From: Acanthosepion esculentum
Taxonomy: Eukaryota; Mollusca; Cephalopoda; Sepiida; Sepiidae
Assembly (NCBI GenBank): GCA_964036315.1
Contig: OZ038500.1
Location: 57,588,446 to 57,652,445 of the forward strand
Reading direction: 5' to 3'
Length of the DNA: 64,000 nt
Part shown: piece after piece, positions 54,816-64,000 of the stretch
Position numbering within the stretch: position 1 is the stretch's first letter
Layout: the number at the start of each line of letters is the position of its first letter
Made by a program: the position numbers and the translations under genes
The notes under the pieces: generated by a model
Database searches by the model: none
Told to the model about the DNA's origin: nothing
The model's input: only the letters and a program-made list of their open reading frames with translations

Positions 54816-56320
54816 TCATTTTATTTCTGTTGTATACACATTTCCTTCCGCGTCAGAACCCAAGAACTAAGGTTAGAAATAGCTTCATGACATTTTGCAC
54901 TGATCAGTTTTGTAAAAAAACAAAACAAAGAAAAACAACAACAAAAAAACAACTAAGATCACACACTTTTACACAGATAAAGCTCTTCGTAATGTGTGAT
55001 TTGTGAGTACACAGTTTTGCGTTTCTTTACGGCATGGGCAACCACGAATCATTTCAATGAATCTATTGGAACGTTTTACAGAGCTCCAGCTACAACTGGA
55101 ATTATTGATGTCCGCATGTACCATAATTTTTTAATTTTCACTTCAGGATGTTTGTATACGTTACAACCTGCAGAATTTGCCATGTCAATAAGAAAGCACA
55201 TTCTATTTTTGTGGTCATTGATCACGATGCTGGGGCGGTTAGCTCTGATTGTTCTGTCTGTGTGTATTGTAAAGTCAATGAGCCTAGCTGAAGCATTTCC
55301 AATCAAAAAGAGGATTTATATGTCCTCAGGTGCAACATTTTTAGATTTCCACTTAAAGTTCCTTGTATTTTGATAGTTTTTGAAGATCTCTAACGATACA
55401 TTACAATCTGCAGGGACTGTCATGTCAATAAGAAAGTACATTCTGTTTTTGTGGTCATTGATCACGATTAAAGGTGATTTGCTTTGATTGTTCTGCCTGA
55501 GTTCCATAAAAGGTTTACAGGTCGTATCTCTGTAGTTGGGTCTGAGTAAAGTTCATAACAGTTTCTTGCAATTTCTTTCCCGTAAAGTGGCATATTTTCT
55601 AATGTAGATATTGGCTCACTCTGTCATGCTGGGTTTTTATTCAGTGTGTGATAACACTGTGTATCTTGATAAAAAAAATGTCAGTTGTTTCTGGATATTT
55701 TTCTGAGAATCTTCATTTTGGGTTAAAACAATTTTTCAGTATTTGTGCATGGTAATTTCTAGTTAGCAAGTATTACTCCTATGCAGCAAGAATAAAACCT
55801 CCAGTTTCAGTTTTTAACCCTGAACTATGTAACAACTGATGGGTACGGGGTTTTATCTACATCATTTTGTTTGGTACGGATAGGGTAAGAGGCTTATCCT
55901 GCCATCGATTTTACGTTTGGTGCATTCCTTTTGCTTTTGGTTTCTTTTTAGTTTCTTTGTAGCTTTATTTTGGTTTATCTGCACTTCTTCACACATTTGA
56001 AATTCCCTGTTGGCTTCTCTTATTACTGAATAAAGTTTCTTATTATTTCGTGTTCGTTGACACAGATCATCTTCTCTAGTTTCCAGATAACTTTGAAGAC
56101 CGTTTGTTGTGGTTTTATAAGACAATTCTAGTTGAACGAATCCTCCGCCTCTTTCGGGTTTGGACACAAACAGACGATCAGCATCAGTTTTAGGAAGATG
56201 GATGTGGTAGCAAGTTAGAAGCTTTCTCGTTTTGGCATCCATTCGCTTAATGGTCCAATTAAGGACGTTGAAAATATATTGCACCATAAAGACAACCAGA
56301 ATGTCTAAGTCTGATATTCT
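54814..56320 (-). mobile_element. R2-like LINE 3' part, copy B (longest)
   Basis: The open frame 56287-55862 has VLNWTIKRMDAKTRKLLTCY, HLPKTDADRLFVSKPE and VQLELSYKTTTNGLQSYLE, the region after the RT in this LINE group. Next, 55507-55316 has LIVINDHKNRMYFLIDMTVP. Then a duplicated segment (55306-55076) has TDRTIRANRPSIVINDHKNR and FLIDMANSAGCNV, where RPD has become RPS. The endonuclease segment thus occurs twice, in tandem, in this copy. Stops are frequent. Confidence 0.78.
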
Positions 56321-56324
56321 GTTT

Positions 56325-56703
56325 TGTGAATTATTATTATTATTTTTATTTCCTTTGATATCTGGCGTTTACAACATTTCTTTCCGGGTCCCGCCCAGGG
56401 ACCTAAGGTTAGAAATGGCATCATGACACTTTCCACTGCAAAAAAAAAAAAAGAAAAATAATAATTACATAGATAAAGCCCTTCGTAAAGTGTGGGCTGT
56501 ACTTGTCAGAACAATTTTTTGTATCTCTTTGAGGCATGGACTTCCAGGGATCCCTTCAATCAGCCTACTGGAATCTTTTCCAACCAGTCCAAGGGCTCCA
56601 ACTACAACAGGAATTGTTGATGTTCCCATGTGCCACATTTTTGAGATTTCGATTTCAAGGTCCTTGTATTTTGACAGTTTTTCGAATATCTTCAAAGACA
56701 CAT
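56325..56703 (-). mobile_element. R2-like LINE 3' end, copy C
   Basis: The frame 56701-56465 gives LEIEISKMWHMGTSTIPVVV, GLVGKDSSRLIEGIPGSPCL and EIQKIVLTSTAHTLRRALSM, the natural C-terminus, which copy A lacks. The 3' UTR GGACCTAAGGTTAGAAATGG matches copy A closely. It ends in ATT units at about 56325-56345. Confidence 0.82.
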
Positions 56704-56723
56704 TATTATTATTATTATTATTA

Positions 56724-56770
<47 letters not shown>

Positions 56771-56772
56771 TT
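56704..56772. repeat. (ATT)n microsatellite
   Basis: About 23 units with one ATC. It lies between the 5'-truncated end of copy C and the 3' end of a Jockey-like LINE, so it is probably that element's tail. Confidence 0.95.
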
Positions 56773-57235
56773 AATCATTGTTCCCCAAGCAAGGCGGTAA
56801 AAGTCACTATGATGCAAAGGTTATTGAGTGTGAGAGAAACAGAGAGGAGAATCAAATAACAGGATTTAAGAAGAGCGAAATGTAAGGTTGACATTGCATT
56901 TACATTTTTGAAGATCGTAATTAAGATGAAGGCATGAAACCAGAAGTGGGTCCCACAAGTAAGAAGTGTGGGAGAAGAAACTATTAGCATAGAACCTACG
57001 GTTGCAAGAAGATATGAAATAAGTATGAGACCTACCTGCCAATGTAGTACTGCGTCAAAGTAGAAAGCATATCACGACGATTAGCGTGAAACTATTTATA
57101 AAAAACGGCAAAGGGAAGCCACGTTATGGAAATTGACTGAAAGTGAGACACAGGGTCAGGACCGATGAAGTTTACTGAGTGTTCAATGGATTTTATCAAG
57201 AATCTCTAGATTATATAGCAGAAGCACTAGACTAT
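56773..57235 (-). mobile_element. Jockey-like LINE 3' fragment
   Basis: Plus strand begins TGTTCCCCAAGCAAGGCGGT, the complement of the Jockey 3' terminus CCTTGCTTGGGG. Then comes 3' UTR, and AAGTGGGTCCCACAAGTAAG (complement of the S-R-T-S-R-L-W-N-S block region, degraded). It continues to GGATTTTATCAAGAATCTCT. It resembles 62935-63210. Confidence 0.7.
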
Positions 57236-58084
57236 TGCTCGTCACTTTCTCAATTGCTCTTACCACTCCTAAGAGGCTTCATTTCTCAAACAGTTCCACT
57301 GAGCACGCAGTGCATTTTTTTTTTTGCTTTCATTCTGTCATTCAATATAAAAAAAGCACCAATAACAACTGTTATGTTTATAACTTTCTTCAACTTAAAA
57401 ACCTGGCGAATTCAAGCCTCAGTGTCATCAATGATTACTTTATCATTTGCATTTTGCCCTATCTTTGTATGAAAAATGGTGGACGGTCAAAATTGCATGC
57501 CAGACAGTTACGTCCGTGGATACTTGCTTCGCTAGACAAATTCATCCTTGCGTACAGCTAATATTGTTTTTCAGTTACCATTTTTCTTAAAGATTTGTTT
57601 AATATAGAAATTTGCACACCAGTACATTTAATTACTCTAAAAAAGAAGAAATGCGCTTACCATAAATAAAAAAAACTGTCTTTCTTTTTCAAAGCAAGAG
57701 CGAATTAAGTTCAGTCCCCTTCTGCAGGGCGTACCACAAACATCTAATGTATCCTGGATTTAATGAATTATATTTTTATTTGGAACTCATGACTAAGTTC
57801 CGAAAATCAAACACCGGGGGAAAAATATTTATAGGCGAGTGAAATTACAACTACCATGATTATAAGATAACGATGAAACAAAAACATACTGGCGAAGGTG
57901 TAGAGTGATCTTGCAACACTGTCATTGCATTTAAAAAAAATAAATAAATAAAAGTTTTTTTTTTTTCCTTTTATTCCTTTTTTTTTAAATATTATGATTA
58001 CTACATATGATTTTTTTTTCAAAATTCATGGCAATTGCCTTTAAAAGCATAAAAAATTATTAGAGGTACGTAATTATCCAGAGA
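57236..58084. other. Unassigned AT-rich sequence
   Basis: No feature supported apart from A- and T-runs near 57940-58020. Confidence 0.4.
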
Positions 58085-58093
58085 CGCATTTGT

Positions 58094-58378
58094 CTAGGGA
58101 CGCAAATGTCCACGGACACAATTTTCTGGTATGCAATTGTCTGGAAAACAAATGCCCACTACGCAACTGTCATAGAATTCAAAAAGACAGAATGGGTCAG
58201 TGACTGAACAATCTTTTCCTGTTTCATTTTTTGCTAATGTATCCAGTTTCTTAAGCTCCAGATTCCTATCGGATTTAGGGACAGCAAACCGGATATTATT
58301 ATTTTTTCTGTTCAATACAATAACTTGTTGGGTCATTACACAAAATATAGCGTAAGAAAGGGTAGTAAATATATGCAT
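58094..58378 (-). CDS. Uncertain 94-residue cysteine-containing frame
   Basis: Begins with MHIFTTLSYAIFC then VMTQQVIVL, a hydrophobic stretch that could act as a signal peptide. A charged middle follows, then six cysteines at residues 57, 64, 72, 77, 82 and 87. That looks like a small secreted peptide, but there is reason for doubt. The last cysteines are spaced exactly five residues apart because the DNA at 58085-58165 is a degenerate 15-17-base tandem repeat. The first ten codons lie in a segment also present, non-coding, at 59265-59327. I know no homologue. Most likely chance. Confidence 0.15.
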   Translation of the reverse strand: MHIFTTLSYAIFCVMTQQVIVLNRKNNNIRFAVPKSDRNLELKKLDTLAKNETGKDCSVTDPFCLFEFYDSCVVGICFPDNCIPENCVRGHLRP

Positions 58379-58431
58379 TCTTTTTGCAAAACTCTGTTGT
58401 TAAGTGATAATTAACATGTACACTGTTCATA

Positions 58432-59264
58432 CAGGGTGCGATAGTTAAATTGTCACCATATATATTTTTTTAATTTAGCGCATGCTGATTGTTTGTTTTT
58501 GACTTAGTCGACTACAGAGCATAGTAGAGTCAGTAGGCAACGTCTGCGAGAGAAAGAGCACCATGACGCAATTTATTCCGACAGAAACTTAGAAAAGGCA
58601 TTCTGTACTTCTTGGTATTGGCGCCGGAAGCTCCAATGCGAATATTTTAGAGCGTTTGTGTGTTAATCCGAGAACAGTGCAGAGGGTTAGGAAAGAGGTG
58701 AATTAATCTAATGGTGATTATGAAAGTTATGTCGAAGTTATGCCTCCATTCATCTTCCACATGGCCTCAAACTCAACACGAAGTGCTAAATCAAGTTCTT
58801 TGAGGAGGTAGTGTTGCTCTGGGTCAAGAGGGTGGCTGCTGGAGACGGCAACATGCGACACAAGCAGAAGAAACCAGTTATGACTGTCAGACATTTTCTG
58901 CGACCACAATGACCCCTTAGATCTGGCTACCCAACTCTCCAGATTACAACGCCCTTGCTTATTATATGTGGGTCACATTTGAGCGAGAGACCAACAAAAC
59001 TCCTTGTAACACCAAAGATGAACTGAAGGCAAGCACTATGGCAGCATTCGCCAAATTGAACAAGAGTATGGTCCAGAAGATATATGCCGGAGACCCCGAA
59101 CTCGTTTTGCGACCGTGTTTGAAGCCAATGGGGATTTTATTGAGTAACTTTACACTTTAGTATTTCAAGACATTTTTGCAATTTTGGTAAAGATATATGT
59201 TAAAATGAGATGATTTATTTTCGTTTTTGCGTAATTTAGACGACAAATTTTCGATCGCACCCTG
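58432..59264 (+). mobile_element. Tc1/mariner element, internally deleted
   Basis: Ends CAGGGTGCGATAGTTAAATT and, in reverse, CAGGGTGCGATCGAAAATTT, with TA on both sides (58430-58431 and 59265-59266). 833 bases, enough for both termini but only part of a transposase gene. Boundaries are exact. Confidence 0.92.
58562..59160 (+). pseudogene. Tc1/mariner transposase with central deletion
   Basis: An N-terminal helix-turn-helix remnant (LGIGAGSSNANILERL, then NPRTVQRVRKEV) is followed, after a deletion near 58720, by VMPPFIF. Further on are a degraded SRRNQL...LSDIFCDH region and the open frame 58966-59160 with FERETNKTPCNTKDELKAST and LNKSMVQKIY. The last matches the V-E-R-E-T-N-K-x-P tail of DDE transposases found in several invertebrates. 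The catalytic first Asp block is deleted. Stops are present. Confidence 0.85.
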
Positions 59265-59618
59265 TAGTGTAAGACAAGTTAGGAAATATATGCATTCTTT
59301 TTGCAAAGATTCTGATGCTAAGTGATACAAGGTTTATATATTCTCTCCAGTGATAATAATCTCCTTACTAGATGAATTCTTACATACAAGGTTATTATTA
59401 ATATCCCTAATGTATTCTTACCTCCAAAAACGACGCCAAATATTCGAACCTTTTAATAGTGAGAGGCAATGAAACAATGTAGAGATACAACTAAATTAGA
59501 GGCCAATGGACCGTTTAATTAATCCATTGCTTTTATATTTTCAGACGTTCAATGGAGTCTGTGATTCATTGAATTACTACTGGTATTATATAAACTGCTT
59601 TTTGCTCAATATCGCTTC

Positions 59619-59834
59619 ATGTTAAATGCTTACTGTAGCAGCGAAATGGAAATATCTCTTGGAACAAAAAGGTTAGCCACAGAACAACAGAGACATTTTC
59701 GTCAAAACCTATTTCAAGAACAAGATGAAGCAAGACGATCACAAAATAGAAAAAGGTATCTGAATATCTCACGTGAAAGTCTTGAACAAATAAGACTGCA
59801 ATCTAAGAAACGTAGCAGTAACAGAACTGATTAA
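59619..59834 (+). pseudogene. Short basic frame, possibly Helitron-like N-terminal piece
   Basis: The 71-residue frame has two repeats of the form Q-x-x-x-R-x-x-x-x-x-R-R-x-x-N: QQRHFRQNLFQEQDEARRSQ then ESLEQIRLQSKKRSSNRTD. Arginine/glutamine-rich tandem motifs like these occur in front of the Rep domain of animal Helitrons, but no Rep or helicase block is nearby. Weak resemblance only. Confidence 0.25.
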
Positions 59835-59984
59835 TTAAACGGATCATTTTGCTGGTTAAGTAATTTTCTCTAAATGCATAGATTATTAAAACGACTTAAA
59901 AGGGAAATAATCACTCATAAATTAAGTAACTTAAGTATATTTACCTCCCTTCCCAGATTGACAAGAAATATGTAAATAAATACA

Positions 59985-60470
59985 CACTATTTATATTATT
60001 CGAACTATTGTCCTCATCTTTGTCGCCATATTTATTGCAACGTTTCGACCGTTGTACGCTCCGGCCTTCTTCAGGTGGTTGGAATGTCGAGCTGAACCCT
60101 TTATTTCTCTCACTGAGGTAAACTGTTCTAGTTCCACGTGCCATATTTAATGGATGTCATTTGTCAGTTATCTCCTGTTAATTCCCCTCTCCAAGTTCTC
60201 CACTGCCTTAACCGGGTATTGAGGACACATGGCACAGTGGATAAAGGCATTAGTTAGATCCAGTGACAGGTCCCAAAGAGTGTGAGTTCAATACCCGGTT
60301 ATGGTCTGCCCCAGTGAGCGAAATAAAGGGTTCAGTTCGATATTCCACCCACCTGAAGAAGGCCGGAATGTAGAACGGCCGAAACGTTGAAATACATATG
60401 GGAACAAATATGAAGACAATAGTCCGAATAATGTAAATAGTGTACATAATACCTCATCTCAGAAATATAG
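59985..60470. mobile_element. Second head-to-head tRNA-SINE pair
   Basis: The minus copy (59985-60221) stops inside the B box at CCGGGTATTG and joins directly to AGGACACATGGCACAG, the start of the plus copy (60222-60470). The plus copy has A box TGGCACAGTGG and B box GAGTTCAATACCC. Both copies keep the hairpin, at 60039-60075 (stem GGCCG/CGGTC, a G.U pair) and 60351-60388 (GGCCG/CGGCC). Confidence 0.9.
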
Positions 60471-60517
60471 ACAGATAAATACACATTGATAATTATTATG
60501 TTCTTTCATTACTATTC

Positions 60518-60680
60518 TATAGGAGGCACGGTGGAGTAATGGATAACGGCTCGGATTGAGGAATCGTAGAGCCGAGTTCGAATTCCTTGGGAAGGTGTGA
60601 ATCCTCTTCTTCTCCCTCCAACTATGGGTAACTAGCAGGACAGACTGGAATATAGCCTTGGATGACAACTGGTCTAGGAG
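60518..60680 (+). mobile_element. tRNA-derived SINE, good head
   Basis: GGAGGCACGGTGGAGTAATG and GATAACGGCTCGGATTGAGG form the D- and anticodon-arm part. GAGTTCGAATTCC is the B box. The tail carries AGGACAGACTGGAATATAGC, the complement of the 39-bp minisatellite monomer. The body between is shortened. Confidence 0.88.
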
Positions 60681-60691
60681 AAGGTCAACTC

Positions 60692-60954
60692 TGAATTCAA
60701 AACCATTCGGCGTCTGCACCGGCATCTGGCGGCCTCTTGGTTACTCCTGCCTCTGCGTCTGTGGAAATTCTCCGGCAAGTAAAAGCATATTCCTCCCTCC
60801 ACTGGGATAGCACGCGAGGTGTGGGGACCGCGTGTGAAGTTCAAACTCCCTTGTTACTCCGTTTCAAGAATTCGCCGCCGTTGGAATCGGGAATGGCTGT
60901 CGCTCGTTTCAGCATTGGTGATGGATCGCCGTGCTTGGTCGGCCTTCGTTCATC
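60692..60954. other. GC-richer unassigned island
   Basis: About 55 percent GC by eye against an AT-rich background, with words such as GGCGTCTGCACCGGCATCTG and TTCGCCGCCGTTGGAATCGG. Two plus-strand frames overlap it. One ends in WNREWLSLVSALV then MDRRAWSAFVHH, which faintly recalls the W/R-rich C-terminus of some LINE RTs. I cannot assign it. Confidence 0.3.
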
Positions 60955-61800
60955 ATTCATCAGAGTATTCTCAGCATCCTTCTGTACAATCATATTTCTG
61001 CTGTTTCGAGTTTCTTCTTCATCTTTGAGGAGATAGTCCATCATTTACTATCTACCATATAGGTGGATAGATATCCCGTACTACAGTTAAGTACTGTTTT
61101 CTTTTCTTTTTGAAACGAAATTTTTCAGTTTCTTAATACTTTGCTTAGCTTTTAAAAGGCATATTTCATTATCACAATCAGCGTTCGGCTTTCAGTGTCG
61201 CAGTTCTTAGATATTTGATAATCTGTAATTGAGTTTGGTATCTCCAATTTGTAATTTGTATGTTGGGCTGTTCCTTTTTTTGTTTTTGTTTTAAGCTTAT
61301 CACCCCAAGCAAGGCTGGAGGCCACTAGCACGCAAGGAGTTACAGAAGGTTTGGAGGAAGAGCAGATAGGAGTGGTAAAATAGAGGATGTGGAGAAAGAT
61401 AGTGGATCGATCAAGGCAAGGGGGTTACAGAAGATTTGGAGCGAGAGCAGATAGGAATGAAAGGTGAAAGGATGTGGAGAAGGTAAGCGGATAGATCAAG
61501 GCAACTGGAGATGTCGATTGACGTTACAATTAAATAGTTGGAGGTTATATTTGTCAGGGAAACAGGAATAAGGAAGGGAGTTCCACAGGCGAGATGTGCG
61601 AGACATGAAGCTATTGGAGTAGAAGATACGTCTATATCTAACAGTTTCAACGGTGAAGGGGTGGGAACGGGATTTTTGTTAATAAGCACGCATTCTGCCT
61701 TGTTGCAATTGATAGTTAGTCCTTTCTTCTCGCTTTCCTTCACTACCTTCCTTACAGCATAACATTTGATGGATATTAATATTTCCATCAGAATTAGTAG
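60955..61800 (-). pseudogene. RTE-like LINE RT, interrupted by a Jockey fragment
   Basis: Left part 60955-61275 has complements of the C-terminal blocks (CATCCTTCTGTACAATC, TTTTTGAAACGAAATTTTTC). Right part 61673-61800, on the minus strand, encodes VVKESEKKGLTINCNKAE, the K-x-G-L-x-I-N-x-x-K-T block. The two parts join correctly if 61276-61672 is removed. The palm motif would lie just beyond 61800 and is degraded. Confidence 0.8.
61276..61672 (-). mobile_element. Jockey-like LINE 3' end nested in the RTE-like LINE
   Basis: Begins, on the plus strand, with a T-rich run (the A tail) and AAGCTTATCACCCCAAGCAA. It proceeds through the same 3' UTR as 1516-1728 and ends in the C-terminal coding part (TTCCACAGGCGAGATGTGCG, ACAGTTTCAACGGTGAAGGG). 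It is strongly truncated at 5'. The A tail at the left confirms minus orientation. Confidence 0.88.
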
Positions 61801-61914
61801 TGTTCTTTGTTCCTCATCCGTGGGGCTGATATTTTTCAGCGGTTTTACTTTCTTTCCCTTTCATCTCGTGTTCGGCTGCGATAGCGATTCTTACGACCGG
61901 GTTTGTTGGTGGTG

Positions 61915-62090
61915 TTACTGCTGAAGCTCGGAATAAGGAATCGGAGAGTCGAGTTCGAATTCCAGTCGTGTTCGTTAGATTCACTTACGCGCTAATACCC
62001 TTGGGAAAGGCACGAACCCATCTCTTCTGTTACGGGTACAGCAGCAGGACAAACTGGGTCCTGTAGTCTTCATTGACAACCAGTGTACCG
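61915..62090 (+). mobile_element. tRNA-derived SINE
   Basis: GAGTCGAGTTCGAATTCCAG carries the B box. The body has TCGTTAGATTCACTTACGCG then CTAATACCCTTGGGAAAGGC. The tail has ACTGGGTCCTGTAGTC, a diverged form of the 39-base tail unit. The A-box side is degraded. Confidence 0.85.
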
Positions 62091-62934
62091 CAGAAAAAAC
62101 GAACAAAAAATTGCGATCAAATATTCTGCCTAGTGAGTCATTGAATCGAAAGTAACATGATCGCCCAAGGGTGTATCATGTATGGCACTTAACTGACTGC
62201 CTGATGACCTAGCAGGCTCGCTTTTCTTATTCAATGCTATGACATCAAATATTTCTTGGATGGTGTAGCTGGAATCGATCTCAAATACCCAGAGTATCTT
62301 TGTTGAATTTTATGAGGCAGCTTCTCTTGATGTTATTTCTTTTATATGGCTGGATTTGTTTTTCTATTTCCTTTTAAACTGTCGCTTCTAGTTTAACAGA
62401 AATGTTTATTGCGTCGAATGATAATTTATTTTTCACAGAAAGAATACAGATATTTTCTTCCGTCTGTTACCATCGGAAGGCCTTCTTTAAAATGACATAA
62501 AAATCCTCTGGTTAATTTGTAATAACATTACTAGCATTTATGGCCAGGAGCTTGGGAAATTAAAGAAATTTAACACTACGAAAATTTATGACCTTTAGCA
62601 CGTTTTCCAAGCAAGAACCATAATCTGTCAACAGTTGTAAGATTTCCTTTCTTCTTATTTCGGTGTTCTCTGCACAAAAGTCAAGAATGCAAATGGTCGC
62701 CATCTTTATTTGCCTAACAAAAATATCCCCAAAGACATTCGCTCCTTTTATTTATTGGATAAAGCGACCAAATTTGTTGTTATTCGATCGAATATTCACG
62801 ATATAAAAAACAATATTATTCGACTTTAACTTTATTCAACAATACACTCTATGCGACAAGTTAATTCCGGGAAAGACTCTAAAATTAAAATGGGACTCAA
62901 TCTGTAATTTTTTATTCATTTCACTTAGTGGCTT
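62091..62934. other. Unassigned sequence
   Basis: No feature supported. Confidence 0.4.
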
Positions 62935-63210
62935 TATTGCAAGGCAATAAATCCACTAAGACTCAAAGTTTTACTGAGTGTGAAAGGAGATGAGAAAAAA
63001 ACAATCATTATTAAGGAGACAGAAAAATAACAGAACAGGATTTAAGAGAACCGAAGATGGCTATTGACATTACATTAAAATTTACGATACGGCGGTCGGA
63101 AAGTGACTGAAGCCGAGGTGCCATGTCAGGGCCGATAACATTGCAGATCCGTCTTTAGATTTTATCGAGAATCTCTAAATGCACAGACCAGAGGTGACAC
63201 CAATATGCAA
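62935..63210 (-). mobile_element. Jockey-like LINE 3' UTR fragment
   Basis: AACAGGATTTAAGAGAACCG, TGGCTATTGACATTACATT, TCAGGGCCGATAACATT and GATTTTATCGAGAATCTCTA run parallel to 56820-57215. Only 3' sequence remains, with internal deletion. Confidence 0.65.
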
Positions 63211-63559
63211 TTCATAGTGAAATTCATTCTTTATTCAAATCCAGTCTTCATTCAATGAACATCGGTACGTCATTGTATGAATTATGACATTTTCTCCAAA
63301 TGTGCATTCTTCTCTGCAAGACGTGATAAACTCACTTCCTCCTCACTGTCGGATGGAGCGTTGATATATCAACCATCTGATTATACCAGGTGTGCACAAA
63401 CTTACCTCAGCTAGACTAACTACTTTTTACATATTGGTGACAGTGAATGACATCGTGAGGGTGCGAGTTTGCACCTGGTGGCTATGCTGCTATCTCCTAG
63501 GTTGTACTTGCTTACGCATCTCGCATTTGTAATGTTCTGATTTCAAGTTTGTTTTGTTA

Positions 63560-63944
63560 TTATTTAGTGTGAACACAATGTATATCGAGCTGTTCGTAGA
63601 TCCACTTCTTATAGAAGAAATGCTGTTTATAGACATTAAAATTTAATGGCGTGAACCACATACTACACTTAAATTCACTCTTTATTCATTTTTTTATTTA
63701 GAAACAAAAACGTATTATTTCTTGGGACAGCCGCATTATATACAGATCAACTCATCTTAGAAGAAATGTTCCTTATTGACAATCTGTTATTTCCCGGCAT
63801 GAATCACAAACTACACTTATATTAACACTCCCTGTATTGACATTACTATTTGTTTTTCAAAGAAAATTATCTCGTACGCTTGACCTATAATATATTGGGT
63901 CACCACAAGTCAACTTCTTTTACAACAGAGTTTCCTTATTGAGA
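63560..63944. repeat. Diverged tandem repeat, about 155-bp period
   Basis: AGAAGAAATGCTGTTTATAG with CACATACTACACTTAAATTC near 63612-63672 recurs as AGAAGAAATGTTCCTTATTG with CACAAACTACACTTATATTA near 63760-63825. A third partial copy (AGTTTCCTTATTGAGATTAA) is near 63920. Confidence 0.65.
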
Positions 63945-64000
63945 TTAAATTAAATTTAAATATCTGGGAAAAGTTTTAACAGAGGACGGAAAGTGCGACA
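63945..64000 (+). pseudogene. Start of an RTE-like LINE fragment cut by the window edge
   Basis: The last 56 bases encode KFKYLGKVLTEDGKCD, the F-K-Y-L-G-S-x-L-T-x-D-G-x-C-D block following the RT palm. It is the same block as at 40440-40490. The rest lies outside the window. Confidence 0.75.

Larger units (their letters stand above)
58350..59327. repeat. 60-bp direct repeats flanking a transposon
   Basis: 58350-58409 and 59267-59327 share AAATATATGCATTCTTTTTG, CAAA and TAAGTGATA. The transposon at 58432-59264 lies between them. A tandem duplication existing before insertion or ectopic exchange would explain the layout; it is far longer than the TA target duplication. Confidence 0.75.

Noticed and set aside
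58094..58378. Secreted cysteine-rich peptide gene
   Set aside because: The cysteine spacing tracks a short DNA tandem repeat and the start overlaps a non-coding duplicated segment. Kept only as a very low-confidence frame.

Overview
This window looks like non-coding DNA from a large, repeat-rich animal genome. The best guess is an octopod cephalopod. The basis is very long (TA)n tracts, many tRNA-derived SINEs, Jockey, RTE-like, I-clade and R2-like LINE fragments, mariner/Tc1 relics and one Ty3/gypsy element. That mixture is inference from family knowledge; no species-specific gene is present. I found no convincing host protein gene, rRNA gene or functional tRNA gene. Nearly every open frame over 60 codons is a microsatellite, a minisatellite or a broken transposon.

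Layout. 0-10 kb: a 5'-truncated Jockey-like LINE whose RT has lost its catalytic YxDD block, minisatellites of 33 and 62 bp, and three strong inverted repeats (4.9, 5.0 and 6.0 kb). 10-20 kb: a head-to-head SINE foldback, a SINE with a 5S rRNA-like leader split by a LINE fragment, a tandemly duplicated microsatellite block, a tRNA-headed SINE ending in a hammerhead-ribozyme-like fold, a foldback MITE with a tRNA-like core, and a 39-bp minisatellite built from a SINE tail. 20-28 kb: nested hAT-like and pogo-like MITEs, then a nearly complete but decayed I-clade LINE on the minus strand. A SINE with an 11-bp target duplication interrupts it. 28.6-33.5 kb: a complete Ty3/gypsy element with 285/281-bp LTRs and target duplication GTAAG, inserted into a satellite made of an RTE-like RT palm segment that continues to 35.0 kb.

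36-45 kb: RTE-like LINE 3' fragments, two more SINEs with 5S leaders, a pyrimidine-rich kilobase, another SINE foldback and a 30-bp minisatellite. 45-52 kb: mariner relics, tRNA SINEs, a block shared with 27-28 kb, and a 1.3-kb TIR element holding three copies of a 228-bp repeat. 52-64 kb: (TTC)n tracts, three R2-like LINE 3' ends with (ATT)n tails, a deleted Tc1/mariner element with intact ends, a third SINE foldback and nested LINE fragments. The window ends inside an RTE-like LINE.

The main biological interest is in short RNA-like modules carried by retroposons. These are a 5S-tRNA composite SINE head, a tRNA-SINE with a hammerhead fossil, a hairpin with base-pair covariation in another SINE body, and conversion of transposon pieces into satellites. 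Coordinates of decayed repeats are good to roughly 10-30 bases unless an exact terminal or target duplication is quoted. All identities are by eye, without alignment software or database searches.
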